A DNA stretch of 7,525 nt. It comes from Gammaproteobacteria bacterium. GTDB lineage: Bacteria; Pseudomonadota; Gammaproteobacteria; Xanthomonadales; Xanthomonadaceae. The stretch's first letter is position 1. Every line of letters starts with the position of its first letter. Positions 1 through 6,257 of this stretch are shown here, piece by piece. The notes beneath the pieces are model-generated. The model saw only the letters and a program-made list of their open reading frames with translations, had not been told where the DNA came from and ran no database searches. Position numbers and translations under genes: made by a program. The stretch is from positions 1 to 7,525 of the forward strand of contig JANYBA010000129.1 of assembly GCA_025360985.1 (NCBI GenBank), given 5' to 3'.

Positions 1-1
1 C

Positions 2-1720
2 ACTGACTTGGGCGACACCCCCGCCAGCCGCTGGCTGCGCGAGGGCTGGCTGCAGGAGTTGGCCCGCCGCGAAGATTGGCCGGGTTTCCGGAGTGCCTGG
101 CGAAGCAACGAGGACCGATCCCTGCGTTGCGCCAGCCTGCTGGCAAGGGCCGACGCCGGCGCCCCCGACGCCGCCTGGATCGCCGATGCCCGCGCCGCCT
201 GGCTGACAGGCGAGCCTTCGCCGACCCTGTGCGATCGCATCTTCGACCGGCTCGCGGCGCTTGGGTCGCTGGATCCGGCCCTGCGTTGGCAGCGCGTCGA
301 CCTGGCCGTTGGCCGCGGCCAGTCCGGACTGGTCCGTCGCCTGGCCCAAGGCCTGCCGCACCCGGACGCGCTACTGGCAAGCTCTTACGCGAGCTTCATG
401 GACCAGCCGACCGCCAAGCTCCCCGCGTGGCCGCGCACGGCGCGGTCGCGGGCTGTCCTGGTGGCCGCGCTGACCGGCCAGGCCAGGCGCGATCCGGCCC
501 GCGCCCGAAGCCTGCTCGATCGCCAGGCCGCAGCCATGGCGCTGGACGCCGGGCAACGCGGGCAGGTCCTGCATGACATCGCCCTGTGGTCGGCCGCCAA
601 CTACCTTCCCGAAGCCGCGGCCCGGCTGGCCGCCGTGCCCGAAACCAGCTACGACGATCCCCTGTTCGAGTGGCGCGTGCGCGAGGCGATTGCCCGGGGC
701 GACGACGCTAGCGCGCTCACCGCTTTGCTGGCCATGCCCGAGCGCCTGCGCAACGACCCGCACTGGCTCTATTTCCAGGCCCGGTTGCACGAGCGCCGGG
801 GCGATCAGGAAACGGCGGCGCAACTGTTCCGCCAAGCCGCCGGCAGCGCCAATTACTACGGCTGGCTGGCCGCCGACCGGCTACGGCAGGACTACGCGCT
901 GTGTCCCCGCGAGCCCAGCCGGGACAACGCACTGCGGGCGCGCGTCGCGGCGGACCCGGCGCTGACGCGCGCCTTTGAATTGTTCGCGCTCGATCGCCCG
1001 GAACTGGCGGTGCGCGAATGGAGCGCGGCGACCAAGGGCATGGCCGACGACGAACGCCGGCTGGCCGTGCAACGCGCGCTGTCCGAGGGTTGGTTCGATC
1101 GGGCGGTGTTCGGCATGGCGGGTTCGCCCGACGACCTGCGGCAGTATTCGCTGCGCTTCCCGCTGCACCACGAGGCTGGCTTGCGCGAACAAGCGCGGAT
1201 CCACGACCTTGACCCCGCCTGGGTCGCGGGCCAGGCGCGGGCCGAGAGCAGTTTCATGCCCAAGGCACGCTCGGCCGCCGACGCCCGCGGCCTCCTGCAA
1301 TTGCTGCCCGGCACCGGCGAGCGGATCGCGCGCCAGCTCGGCCGCCCGTGGCTGGGCGGCGACAGCCTGTTCGATCCGGATACCAACCTGGTGTTGGGCA
1401 CCGCCTACCTGCGCCAGATGCTCGATCGCTACAACGGCGCGCCCTACCTCGCCATCGCCGCCTACAACGCCGGACCCGCGCCGGTCGACCGCTGGCGCCA
1501 GCAGCGGCCGACCCTGGAACCCGATTTCTTCGTCGAGGCCATTCCTTACAAAGAGACCCGCGAATACGTCGCCCGGGTGCTGGCTTTCAGCGTGGTTTAC
1601 GATTGGCGCATGACCGGTAGCGCCATATCCCTGAGCGAGCGCCTCGCCGGCCGACCGGCGGGCGGACCTTCACCGCGACGGGCGTTTTCCTGTGCCTTGC
1701 CCGGCGGTGCCGGAACGTGA
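2..1720 (+). CDS. slt: Soluble lytic murein transglycosylase (Slt70 type), 5'-truncated by the window
   Basis: Periplasmic enzyme that cleaves the MurNAc-GlcNAc bond of peptidoglycan and leaves 1,6-anhydro-MurNAc ends. The frame is open to the left edge, so the true start and signal peptide lie outside; the TTG at base 8 is not taken as the start. Counting from that TTG (570 residues), residues 1 to about 385 are an alanine/arginine/leucine-rich helical region like the superhelical ring of Slt70. The rest is the GH23 catalytic domain. The catalytic Glu is E413 in the motif RAESSF (E. coli has RQESAW, E478 of the mature protein), followed by GLLQLLPGTG at 428-437 and AYNAGP at 485-490, then a YKETREYV segment matching E. 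coli FSETRGYV. Comparison with E. coli suggests that 65 or more mature residues plus the signal peptide are missing. The last 25 residues are Pro/Ala/Gly-rich and look like a non-conserved tail. The stop overlaps the next gene (GTGA). Confidence 0.93.
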   Translation, partial: TDLGDTPASRWLREGWLQELARREDWPGFRSAWRSNEDRSLRCASLLARADAGAPDAAWIADARAAWLTGEPSPTLCDRIFDRLAALGSLDPALRWQRVDLAVGRGQSGLVRRLAQGLPHPDALLASSYASFMDQPTAKLPAWPRTARSRAVLVAALTGQARRDPARARSLLDRQAAAMALDAGQRGQVLHDIALWSAANYLPEAAARLAAVPETSYDDPLFEWRVREAIARGDDASALTALLAMPERLRNDPHWLYFQARLHERRGDQETAAQLFRQAAGSANYYGWLAADRLRQDYALCPREPSRDNALRARVAADPALTRAFELFALDRPELAVREWSAATKGMADDERRLAVQRALSEGWFDRAVFGMAGSPDDLRQYSLRFPLHHEAGLREQARIHDLDPAWVAGQARAESSFMPKARSAADARGLLQLLPGTGERIARQLGRPWLGGDSLFDPDTNLVLGTAYLRQMLDRYNGAPYLAIAAYNAGPAPVDRWRQQRPTLEPDFFVEAIPYKETREYVARVLAFSVVYDWRMTGSAISLSERLAGRPAGGPSPRRAFSCALPGGAGT

Positions 1721-2664
1721 CCGCATTGCGAATCTGCGTCCTCGGCGGCACCGGCTTCGTCGGCCATGCCCTGGTCAAGCGGCTGGCCGCCGATGGCCAC
1801 GCCGTGACCGTGCTCAGCCGCAACCTCGCCTTGCACCCCGATCGCCTGTTGCCGCCGGGCGTGGTCGTGCGCGAGACCGACGTCTACGATCCGGACGGAT
1901 TGCAGGCGCAGTTCACCGGCATGGACGCCGTGATCAACCTGGTCGGCATCCTCAACGAGGCCGGCGACAGCGGCCGGGGTTTCCGGCGCGCGCACGTCGA
2001 ATTGACCCAGTTCGTCGTGTCCGCCTGCCGGCAGGCGCGGGTACCGCGCCTGCTGCACATGAGTTCGCTCAACGCCGGCCGCGGCCGCAGTCATTACCTG
2101 AAATCGCGCGGCGACGCCGAGGCGGTGGTGAAAGCCTCGGGGATGGCCTGGACGATCTTCGAGCCGTCGGTGATCTTCGGCATTGACGACGGCTTGTTCG
2201 CGCGCTTCGGGCGCTTGCTCAAGCTGGCGCCGGTGCTGCCGCTGGCCTGCGCAAGCGCGAAGTTCGCGCCGGTGTTCGTCGGCGACGTCGTCGAAGCATT
2301 CCGGCGCGCCCTGCACGATCGCAGCGCGATCGGCGAAGTCTTCGAACTGTACGGGCCCGAGGTGTTCAGCCTCGCCGACATCGTGCGCATGACCGCGCGC
2401 CAGCTCGGCCTGCGCCGCTGGGTGTTGCCGCTGCCCGATGTCCTTGGTCGCCTGCAGGCATTGGCCTGCGATTTCATCCCGGGCAAGCCGTTCTCCTCGG
2501 ACAACTTCCGCTCGCTGCAGGTCGACTCGGTCGGCGGCATCGACGGCCTGCACCGGCTCGGCATCGCGCCCACGCCGGTCGCGCAGGTCCTGCCCGACAT
2601 CCTCGGCGACGCCGGCGACAAGCAATCCCGATACGCGCGCTTTCGCGCCCACCGCGGCCGATGA
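1717..2664 (+). CDS. NAD(P)-binding epimerase-like protein, complex I NDUFA9 subunit family
   Basis: A 315-residue atypical short-chain dehydrogenase/epimerase. The Rossmann fold opens at once: a beta strand (RICVLG), then GGTGFVG at residues 10-16, and S34-R35 at the end of beta 2, which fits NADP(H) preference. INLVGIL at 73-79, HMSSLNA at 114-120 and EPSVIFG at 149-155 are typical of the NDUFA9-like branch. The family includes the mitochondrial complex I accessory subunit NDUFA9, where the fold binds NADPH for structural reasons; the bacterial members' role is not settled. The expected Tyr-x-x-x-Lys pair appears as Y127-L-K-S-R131, with Arg in the Lys place, so ordinary dehydrogenase chemistry is doubtful. 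The GTG start is chosen because it overlaps the slt stop by four bases (GTGA) and puts the nucleotide-binding motif at the very N terminus. No strong ribosome-binding site is visible, so translation is probably coupled to slt. The stop overlaps cca in the same way. Confidence 0.88.
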   Translation: MTALRICVLGGTGFVGHALVKRLAADGHAVTVLSRNLALHPDRLLPPGVVVRETDVYDPDGLQAQFTGMDAVINLVGILNEAGDSGRGFRRAHVELTQFVVSACRQARVPRLLHMSSLNAGRGRSHYLKSRGDAEAVVKASGMAWTIFEPSVIFGIDDGLFARFGRLLKLAPVLPLACASAKFAPVFVGDVVEAFRRALHDRSAIGEVFELYGPEVFSLADIVRMTARQLGLRRWVLPLPDVLGRLQALACDFIPGKPFSSDNFRSLQVDSVGGIDGLHRLGIAPTPVAQVLPDILGDAGDKQSRYARFRAHRGR

Positions 2665-3887
2665 AGAGTTTCCTGGTCGGCGGGGCCGTGCGCGACCGCC
2701 TGCTCGGCCGCCGCGGCGGCGATCGCGACCATGTCGTGGTCGGGTCGACACCGGACGAAATGCTGGCCGCCGGATTCAAACCGGTCGGCAAGGATTTTCC
2801 GGTCTTCCTGCATCCGGGGACGGGCGAGGAATACGCGCTGGCGCGGACCGAACGCAAGTCCGCGCCGGGCTATCGTGGCTTCGTGGTCCACGCCGAGCCG
2901 TCGGTGACGCTGGCGGAAGACCTCGCCCGGCGCGATTTCACCATCAACGCCATCGCCGAGTCCGACGCCGGCGAACTGCTCGATCCCCACGGCGGCGTGC
3001 GCGACCTCGAAGCGCGGGTCCTGCGCCACGTATCGCCGGCGTTTTCCGAAGACCCGGTGCGCATCCTGCGTGGCGCGCGCTTCCTGGCGCGGTTCGCGCC
3101 ACTGGGCTTCACCATCGCGCCGGAAACGCTGGCGCTGATGCGCGCCATGGTCGCGGCCGGCGAGGTCGACGCGCTGGTGCCCGAGCGGGTCTGGGCCGAA
3201 CTCAAGCGCGCGCTCGAAGAGCCGATGCCATCGGCGGCGATCGGCCTGCTGCGCGACTGCGGCGCGCTGGCGAAACTGTTGCCGGAAGTGGATGCCTTGT
3301 TCGGCGTGCCGCAACGTCCGGAATTCCATCCCGAAGTCGATGCCGGCCTGCATACCCAGATGGTGTGCGACATGGCCGCGCGATTGGCGCCGGGCAACGC
3401 CCGCGTCGGTTTCGCCGCCCTCGTGCACGACCTCGGCAAGGCGCTCACGCCGAAGGAGCAATGGCCGCGCCACGTTGGCCACGAACACTCCGGCATGCGG
3501 CCTTTGCGCCAGGTGTGCGCGCGCTACAAGGTGCCGGCGGATTTCACCGAACTGGCCGAGATCGCCTGTCGCGAGCATTTGAACATCCATCGCCTGGCCG
3601 AGTTGCGCGTCGAAACCGTGCACGACCTGATCGCCCGTGCCGACGGATTTCGCCGGCCCGAGCGCATCAACGAACTGGCCCTGGTTTGCGAAGCCGACAA
3701 GCGTGGCCGGCTCGGCTGCCAGGAGTCGACTTACCCGGAGGCGGCCCGATTGCGCGCCTGGCACGCGGCGGCGATGGCCGTCTGGGCCGGGCACGCGGTC
3801 GCGTCCGGGCTCACTGGCGCCGCCGTCGGCGATTGGTTGCGCGATGCCCGCATCGCCGCGATCGCGGCGGCCAAGGCGTCAGCCTAG
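2661..3887 (+). CDS. cca: Multifunctional CCA-adding tRNA nucleotidyltransferase with HD domain
   Basis: Adds or repairs the 3'-terminal CCA of tRNAs without a nucleic-acid template, using CTP and ATP, in the cytoplasm. At 408 residues it is close to the 412 of E. coli Cca and follows it almost from end to end. Nucleotidyltransferase head: FLVGGAVRD (4-12), metal-binding D21 and D23 in [24 protein letters not shown] (56-67) and RRDFTINA (90-97). Neck: EDPVRILR (130-137) and ERVWAE (175-180), the region that selects nucleotides. C-terminal HD phosphohydrolase domain: H231 in HTQM and the HD pair H256-D257 in LVHDLGK. In E. coli this domain gives 2',3'-cyclic phosphodiesterase, 2'-nucleotidase and phosphatase activities, so the same is expected here. 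The ATG overlaps the preceding stop (ATGA), with no clear Shine-Dalgarno of its own. The 3' end overlaps the convergent VanZ gene by 9 bases. Confidence 0.97.
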   Translation: MKSFLVGGAVRDRLLGRRGGDRDHVVVGSTPDEMLAAGFKPVGKDFPVFLHPGTGEEYALARTERKSAPGYRGFVVHAEPSVTLAEDLARRDFTINAIAESDAGELLDPHGGVRDLEARVLRHVSPAFSEDPVRILRGARFLARFAPLGFTIAPETLALMRAMVAAGEVDALVPERVWAELKRALEEPMPSAAIGLLRDCGALAKLLPEVDALFGVPQRPEFHPEVDAGLHTQMVCDMAARLAPGNARVGFAALVHDLGKALTPKEQWPRHVGHEHSGMRPLRQVCARYKVPADFTELAEIACREHLNIHRLAELRVETVHDLIARADGFRRPERINELALVCEADKRGRLGCQESTYPEAARLRAWHAAAMAVWAGHAVASGLTGAAVGDWLRDARIAAIAAAKASA

Positions 3888-4262
3888 GCGCGCTTCCAGG
3901 CGGACCAGGAATTCGGCCAGGCGGCCGCGAACCACCAGGATGCCGATCGCCACGCCGATCGCGTCGGCGACCGCATCCAGTACTTCGGCCTGGCGGCTGG
4001 TCGTGAACAGCGCCTGCGCGATTTCGATGGCGATGCCGTAAGCGATCAGGCCGATCGCGACGCGGACCAGGCTGCTCGTGCGCGCATAGAGCAGCGCGCC
4101 CCAGCCGGACAGGATGCCGTAACCGAGCAGGTGCTCGAGCTTGTCGGCCTGCGGAAACAGTGGCGGCAGATCCTGGGCCGGCATCAGCGATCCCACGGCC
4201 ACGGCCGCGATCATCGCGAACCAGATCGAAAGCCACAGCGCCGGCCAACGGAAGGCACGCAT
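3879..4262 (-). CDS. VanZ-family small membrane protein
   Basis: A 127-residue inner-membrane protein with four likely hydrophobic helices, roughly residues 8-27, 45-60, 66-84 and 98-113. VanZ-like features are D40-K-L-E-H44 between helices 1 and 2 and the segment E80-I-A-Q83 followed by [14 protein letters not shown] leading into the last helix. VanZ in enterococci gives low-level teicoplanin resistance by an unclear route; most chromosomal relatives have no assigned function, and resistance should not be inferred here. The frame stays open well upstream, but the ATG at 4262 is preferred. It has a strong ribosome-binding site (AGGAGA, 6 bases away), forms a TGATG junction with the methyltransferase stop, and gives a first hydrophobic helix directly after a short basic start (MRAFRW). 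It is therefore the second gene of a two-gene unit. Family assignment is fairly secure; function is unknown. Confidence 0.85.
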   Translation of the reverse strand: MRAFRWPALWLSIWFAMIAAVAVGSLMPAQDLPPLFPQADKLEHLLGYGILSGWGALLYARTSSLVRVAIGLIAYGIAIEIAQALFTTSRQAEVLDAVADAIGVAIGILVVRGRLAEFLVRLEARLG

Positions 4263-5449
4263 CACAATCTCCTGGTCAGGTCGCCAAGGCGGAAGCGCTC
4301 GCGCAAGTCCACGCCGCGCTGGAATCCCATCACCTGGAAACGCTCGCCCATTTCGCCGGGCAAGGTGAGGCGCTTTACTTCCTGGTGGCGCCGATAGCGT
4401 TCGACCTCGTCGCCGACCGTTTCGATCGCCTCCAGGCGCGACGCCAGGCCATTGCCGATCAGGAAGCTGGCCTGCGAGCAGTAACCTGCCAATTCGAACC
4501 CGGCGTGGACGCCGGCTTCGGCCAGGGCGGTAAAGTCGACGAAGGCGGTGAGGTCCTGCAGGCCGGGCAGGAAGAACGGATCGTTGTGAGCGCGATGACG
4601 GTAGTGGCAGACGAGGGTGCCGTCGCGGCGCTCGGGCAGGTAGTACTCGCGGCGCGGGTAGCCGTAGTCCACGAACAGCATCGCGCCCTCGGCGATCAGG
4701 CCGCCGACCGCCTGGATCCAGTACGGCAGCTGCGGCAACACTTCCGAACGATAGCCTTCGGCGAACGGCGCTTCGACGTCGCGCTCGACGTGGCGCACCG
4801 CCGAATGCAGCAGGGCGTCGGCGGGCTGGTCGACGCGCAGGAAGCTGTCGTCGGCGGCGAGCACCACCGTTTCCTCGAAGACTTCGCCGTCGTGCACGAC
4901 GAAGCGCGGCGTCGGCAGGGCATCGAGCACTTCGTTGGCGAACAGCACGCCGCGCCATGGCTGTTCCGGCGGGCCGTCGCGCCAATGGCAGCGCGCGAAC
5001 AAGTCGGGCGGCAGCGCCGATTGCAGGCGCTCGCGCTGGCGTTCGCGCAGGTCGGCGCTGGGTTCGAGCAGTTCATAGCGCGAAGGCAAGGCGTCGATCT
5101 CGGCGAGGTGGCGCAGCGCTGCTTCGGCGAAGGCGCCGCTGCCGCCGCCGAGTTCGAAGAAGACCGAGCCTTCGCCCAACTGCCGCAACAAAGGCGCGAC
5201 AGACTCGGAGATGCATTGGGCGAAGCTCGGTCCGAGTTCGGGCGCGGTGACGAAGTCGCCGTCGGCGCCGAACTTGCGCGCGCCGGCGCTGTAATAGCCC
5301 AGCCCCGGCGCGTACAGCGCGAACTCCATATAGCGGGAGAACGGCAGCGCGCCGCCGCTGGCGCGGATCTGCCCGCGGATCAGTTCCGACAGACGTTGGC
5401 TGTGGGCGCGGGCCTCGGCGCTGGGCTCGGGCAGGGCGGGCAGGCTCAT
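4262..5449 (-). CDS. Class I SAM-dependent methyltransferase, MidA/NDUFAF7 family
   Basis: A 395-residue protein of the family that includes mitochondrial NDUFAF7 (MidA), a protein arginine methyltransferase that modifies the complex I subunit NDUFS2 during assembly. The substrate of bacterial members is not established. Seen in order: FSRYMEFALYAPGLGYY (37-53), KFGADGDFVTAPELGPSF (59-76, the family signature), the SAM-binding motif ELGGGSG (99-105), YELLEPS (125-131) carrying the acidic residue expected to hold the SAM ribose, NEVLDALP (172-179, matching the family's NE-x-x-DALP), LFVDYGY (258-264), and LPGLQDLTAFVDF (294-306). The start ATG at 5449 is chosen because it gives normal family length and leaves about 35 residues before the first conserved block. 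In-frame codons further upstream would run into the divergent reductase gene. Only a weak GAAGAAG lies before it. The stop shares one base with the VanZ start. Family call is firm; a complex I role here is inference. Confidence 0.92.
   Translation of the reverse strand: MSLPALPEPSAEARAHSQRLSELIRGQIRASGGALPFSRYMEFALYAPGLGYYSAGARKFGADGDFVTAPELGPSFAQCISESVAPLLRQLGEGSVFFELGGGSGAFAEAALRHLAEIDALPSRYELLEPSADLRERQRERLQSALPPDLFARCHWRDGPPEQPWRGVLFANEVLDALPTPRFVVHDGEVFEETVVLAADDSFLRVDQPADALLHSAVRHVERDVEAPFAEGYRSEVLPQLPYWIQAVGGLIAEGAMLFVDYGYPRREYYLPERRDGTLVCHYRHRAHNDPFFLPGLQDLTAFVDFTALAEAGVHAGFELAGYCSQASFLIGNGLASRLEAIETVGDEVERYRRHQEVKRLTLPGEMGERFQVMGFQRGVDLRERFRLGDLTRRL
4268..4273 (-). promoter_or_regulatory. 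Shine-Dalgarno deciding the VanZ start
   Basis: Minus-strand AGGAGA lies 5 bases before the VanZ ATG if the run is counted whole (AGGAG, then 6 bases). It sits inside the last codons of the methyltransferase gene. It selects the ATG at 4262 over longer upstream reading and suggests that VanZ has its own ribosome loading as well as coupling through TGATG. Confidence 0.7.
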
Positions 5450-5504
5450 GGATGACTTCTTCACCGGACAACGCGCAGGATAACGGTTCCTGCCTGGAGG
5501 TCGC
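5450..5504. promoter_or_regulatory. Divergent intergenic region with promoters for the methyltransferase/VanZ unit and pteridine reductase
   Basis: Only 55 bases separate the two divergent starts, so both promoters must lie here or run into the coding regions. The best -10-like match is GATAAC at 5479-5484 on the plus strand, with TATCCT overlapping it on the minus strand. Neither has a convincing -35 at a normal distance (TTCTTC at 5457-5462 is weak, spacer 16). The existence of the region is certain from the layout; the exact hexamers are not supported. Confidence 0.35.
5496..5500 (+). promoter_or_regulatory. Shine-Dalgarno of the pteridine reductase gene
   Basis: GGAGG lies four bases before the ATG at 5505. 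The spacing is short but workable, and it supports this start over internal ATG or GTG codons. Confidence 0.65.
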
Positions 5505-6257
5505 ATGCCGCAACCAGAACACGCCCGTCCCGTCGCCCTGGTCACCGGCGCCGCCAAGCGCGTTGGCGCCGTCATCGCCTGCCGCCTGCACGCCGCGGGT
5601 TACGACCTCGTGCTGCACCATCGCCGCGCGACGATCGAAGCGGGCTTGCTGGCCAACGAGCTCGAGGCGATCCGCCCCGCGAGCGTGCTGGTCCTGCGCG
5701 CCGAGCTTGGCGACATCGACCGATTGCCGGAGCTGGTCGAGAAGACCATCGGCCGATTTGGCCGCCTCGATGCCCTGGTCAACAACGCGAGCGCCTTCTA
5801 CCCGACGCCGATTGGGTCGGTGTTGTCTTCACAGTGGGACGAACTGTTCGCCTCGAATGCGCGCGCGCCGTTCTTCCTGGCGCAGGCCGCGGCCCCGCAT
5901 CTGAAGTTGGCGCAAGGCGCGATCGTCAACCTGCTGGATATCTACGCCGAGCGACCGCTCAGGGACCACGCCGTCTACTGCATGGCCAAGGCCGCGCAGG
6001 CGACGATGACGCTGGCGCTGGCGCGCGAACTGGCGCCGGAAATCCGGGTCAACGGCGTCGCGCCCGGCGCCGTGCTCTGGCCCGAGGCCGGCAAGTCCCA
6101 GGCCGAGAAACAAGCGCAGATCGAGAGAACGCCGCTGCAACGCGCCGGCACGCCCGAAGACGTCGCCGACGCGGTGCGCTGGTTGCTGCAGGACGCCCGT
6201 TACACCACCGGGCAGATCATCCGCGTGGACGGCGGTCGCAGCCTTACTTGGGCTTGA
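5505..6257 (+). CDS. Pteridine reductase (PTR1-like short-chain dehydrogenase)
   Basis: NADPH-dependent cytoplasmic reductase of dihydro- and oxidised pterins, and possibly folates. The 250-residue protein has the pteridine-reductase cofactor motif T14-G-A-A-K-R19-V-G21 (TGx3RxG, with Arg where ordinary SDRs have Gly). It also has HHRRA at 38-42 after beta 2 for the NADP phosphate, NNASAFYPTP at 93-102, and the catalytic set D145, Y158 and K162. The Asp-Tyr spacing of 13 is the same as D181/Y194/K198 in Leishmania PTR1; an Asp replaces the usual SDR Ser. The C-terminal RVNGVAPGAV (181-190) and TTGQIIRVDGG (234-244) are standard SDR. Bacterial relatives include the FolM-type dihydromonapterin/dihydrofolate reductases, so a role in tetrahydropterin supply or as an accessory dihydrofolate reductase is likely. 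Exact substrate preference cannot be read here. It is a single gene, divergent from the methyltransferase, and its 3' end overlaps the convergent DUF6159-like gene by 14 bases. Confidence 0.93.
   Translation: MPQPEHARPVALVTGAAKRVGAVIACRLHAAGYDLVLHHRRATIEAGLLANELEAIRPASVLVLRAELGDIDRLPELVEKTIGRFGRLDALVNNASAFYPTPIGSVLSSQWDELFASNARAPFFLAQAAAPHLKLAQGAIVNLLDIYAERPLRDHAVYCMAKAAQATMTLALARELAPEIRVNGVAPGAVLWPEAGKSQAEKQAQIERTPLQRAGTPEDVADAVRWLLQDARYTTGQIIRVDGGRSLTWA

Noticed and set aside
1597..2751. Long minus-strand open frame (384 codons) opposite the NDUFA9-like gene
   Set aside because: It lies antisense to a clearly recognised protein, is rich in Arg/Gly/His/Gln with no family motif, and is the usual by-product of high GC third positions.
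2094..3794. Long minus-strand open frame (566 codons) opposite cca
   Set aside because: Antisense to a near full-length Cca match; biased composition and no recognisable domain.
2438..4006. Plus-strand frame of 522 codons across the epimerase/cca boundary
   Set aside because: Arg/Pro/Ala-rich reading in the wrong frame of two recognised genes.
3879..4262. VanZ gene as an antibiotic-resistance determinant
   Set aside because: There are no vanRSHAX genes nearby, and chromosomal VanZ-family proteins are widespread without a resistance role.
4160..5455. Long plus-strand open frame (431 codons) opposite the methyltransferase
   Set aside because: The minus strand carries all the MidA/NDUFAF7 motifs in order; the plus frame is an Ala/Gln/Gly-rich shadow.
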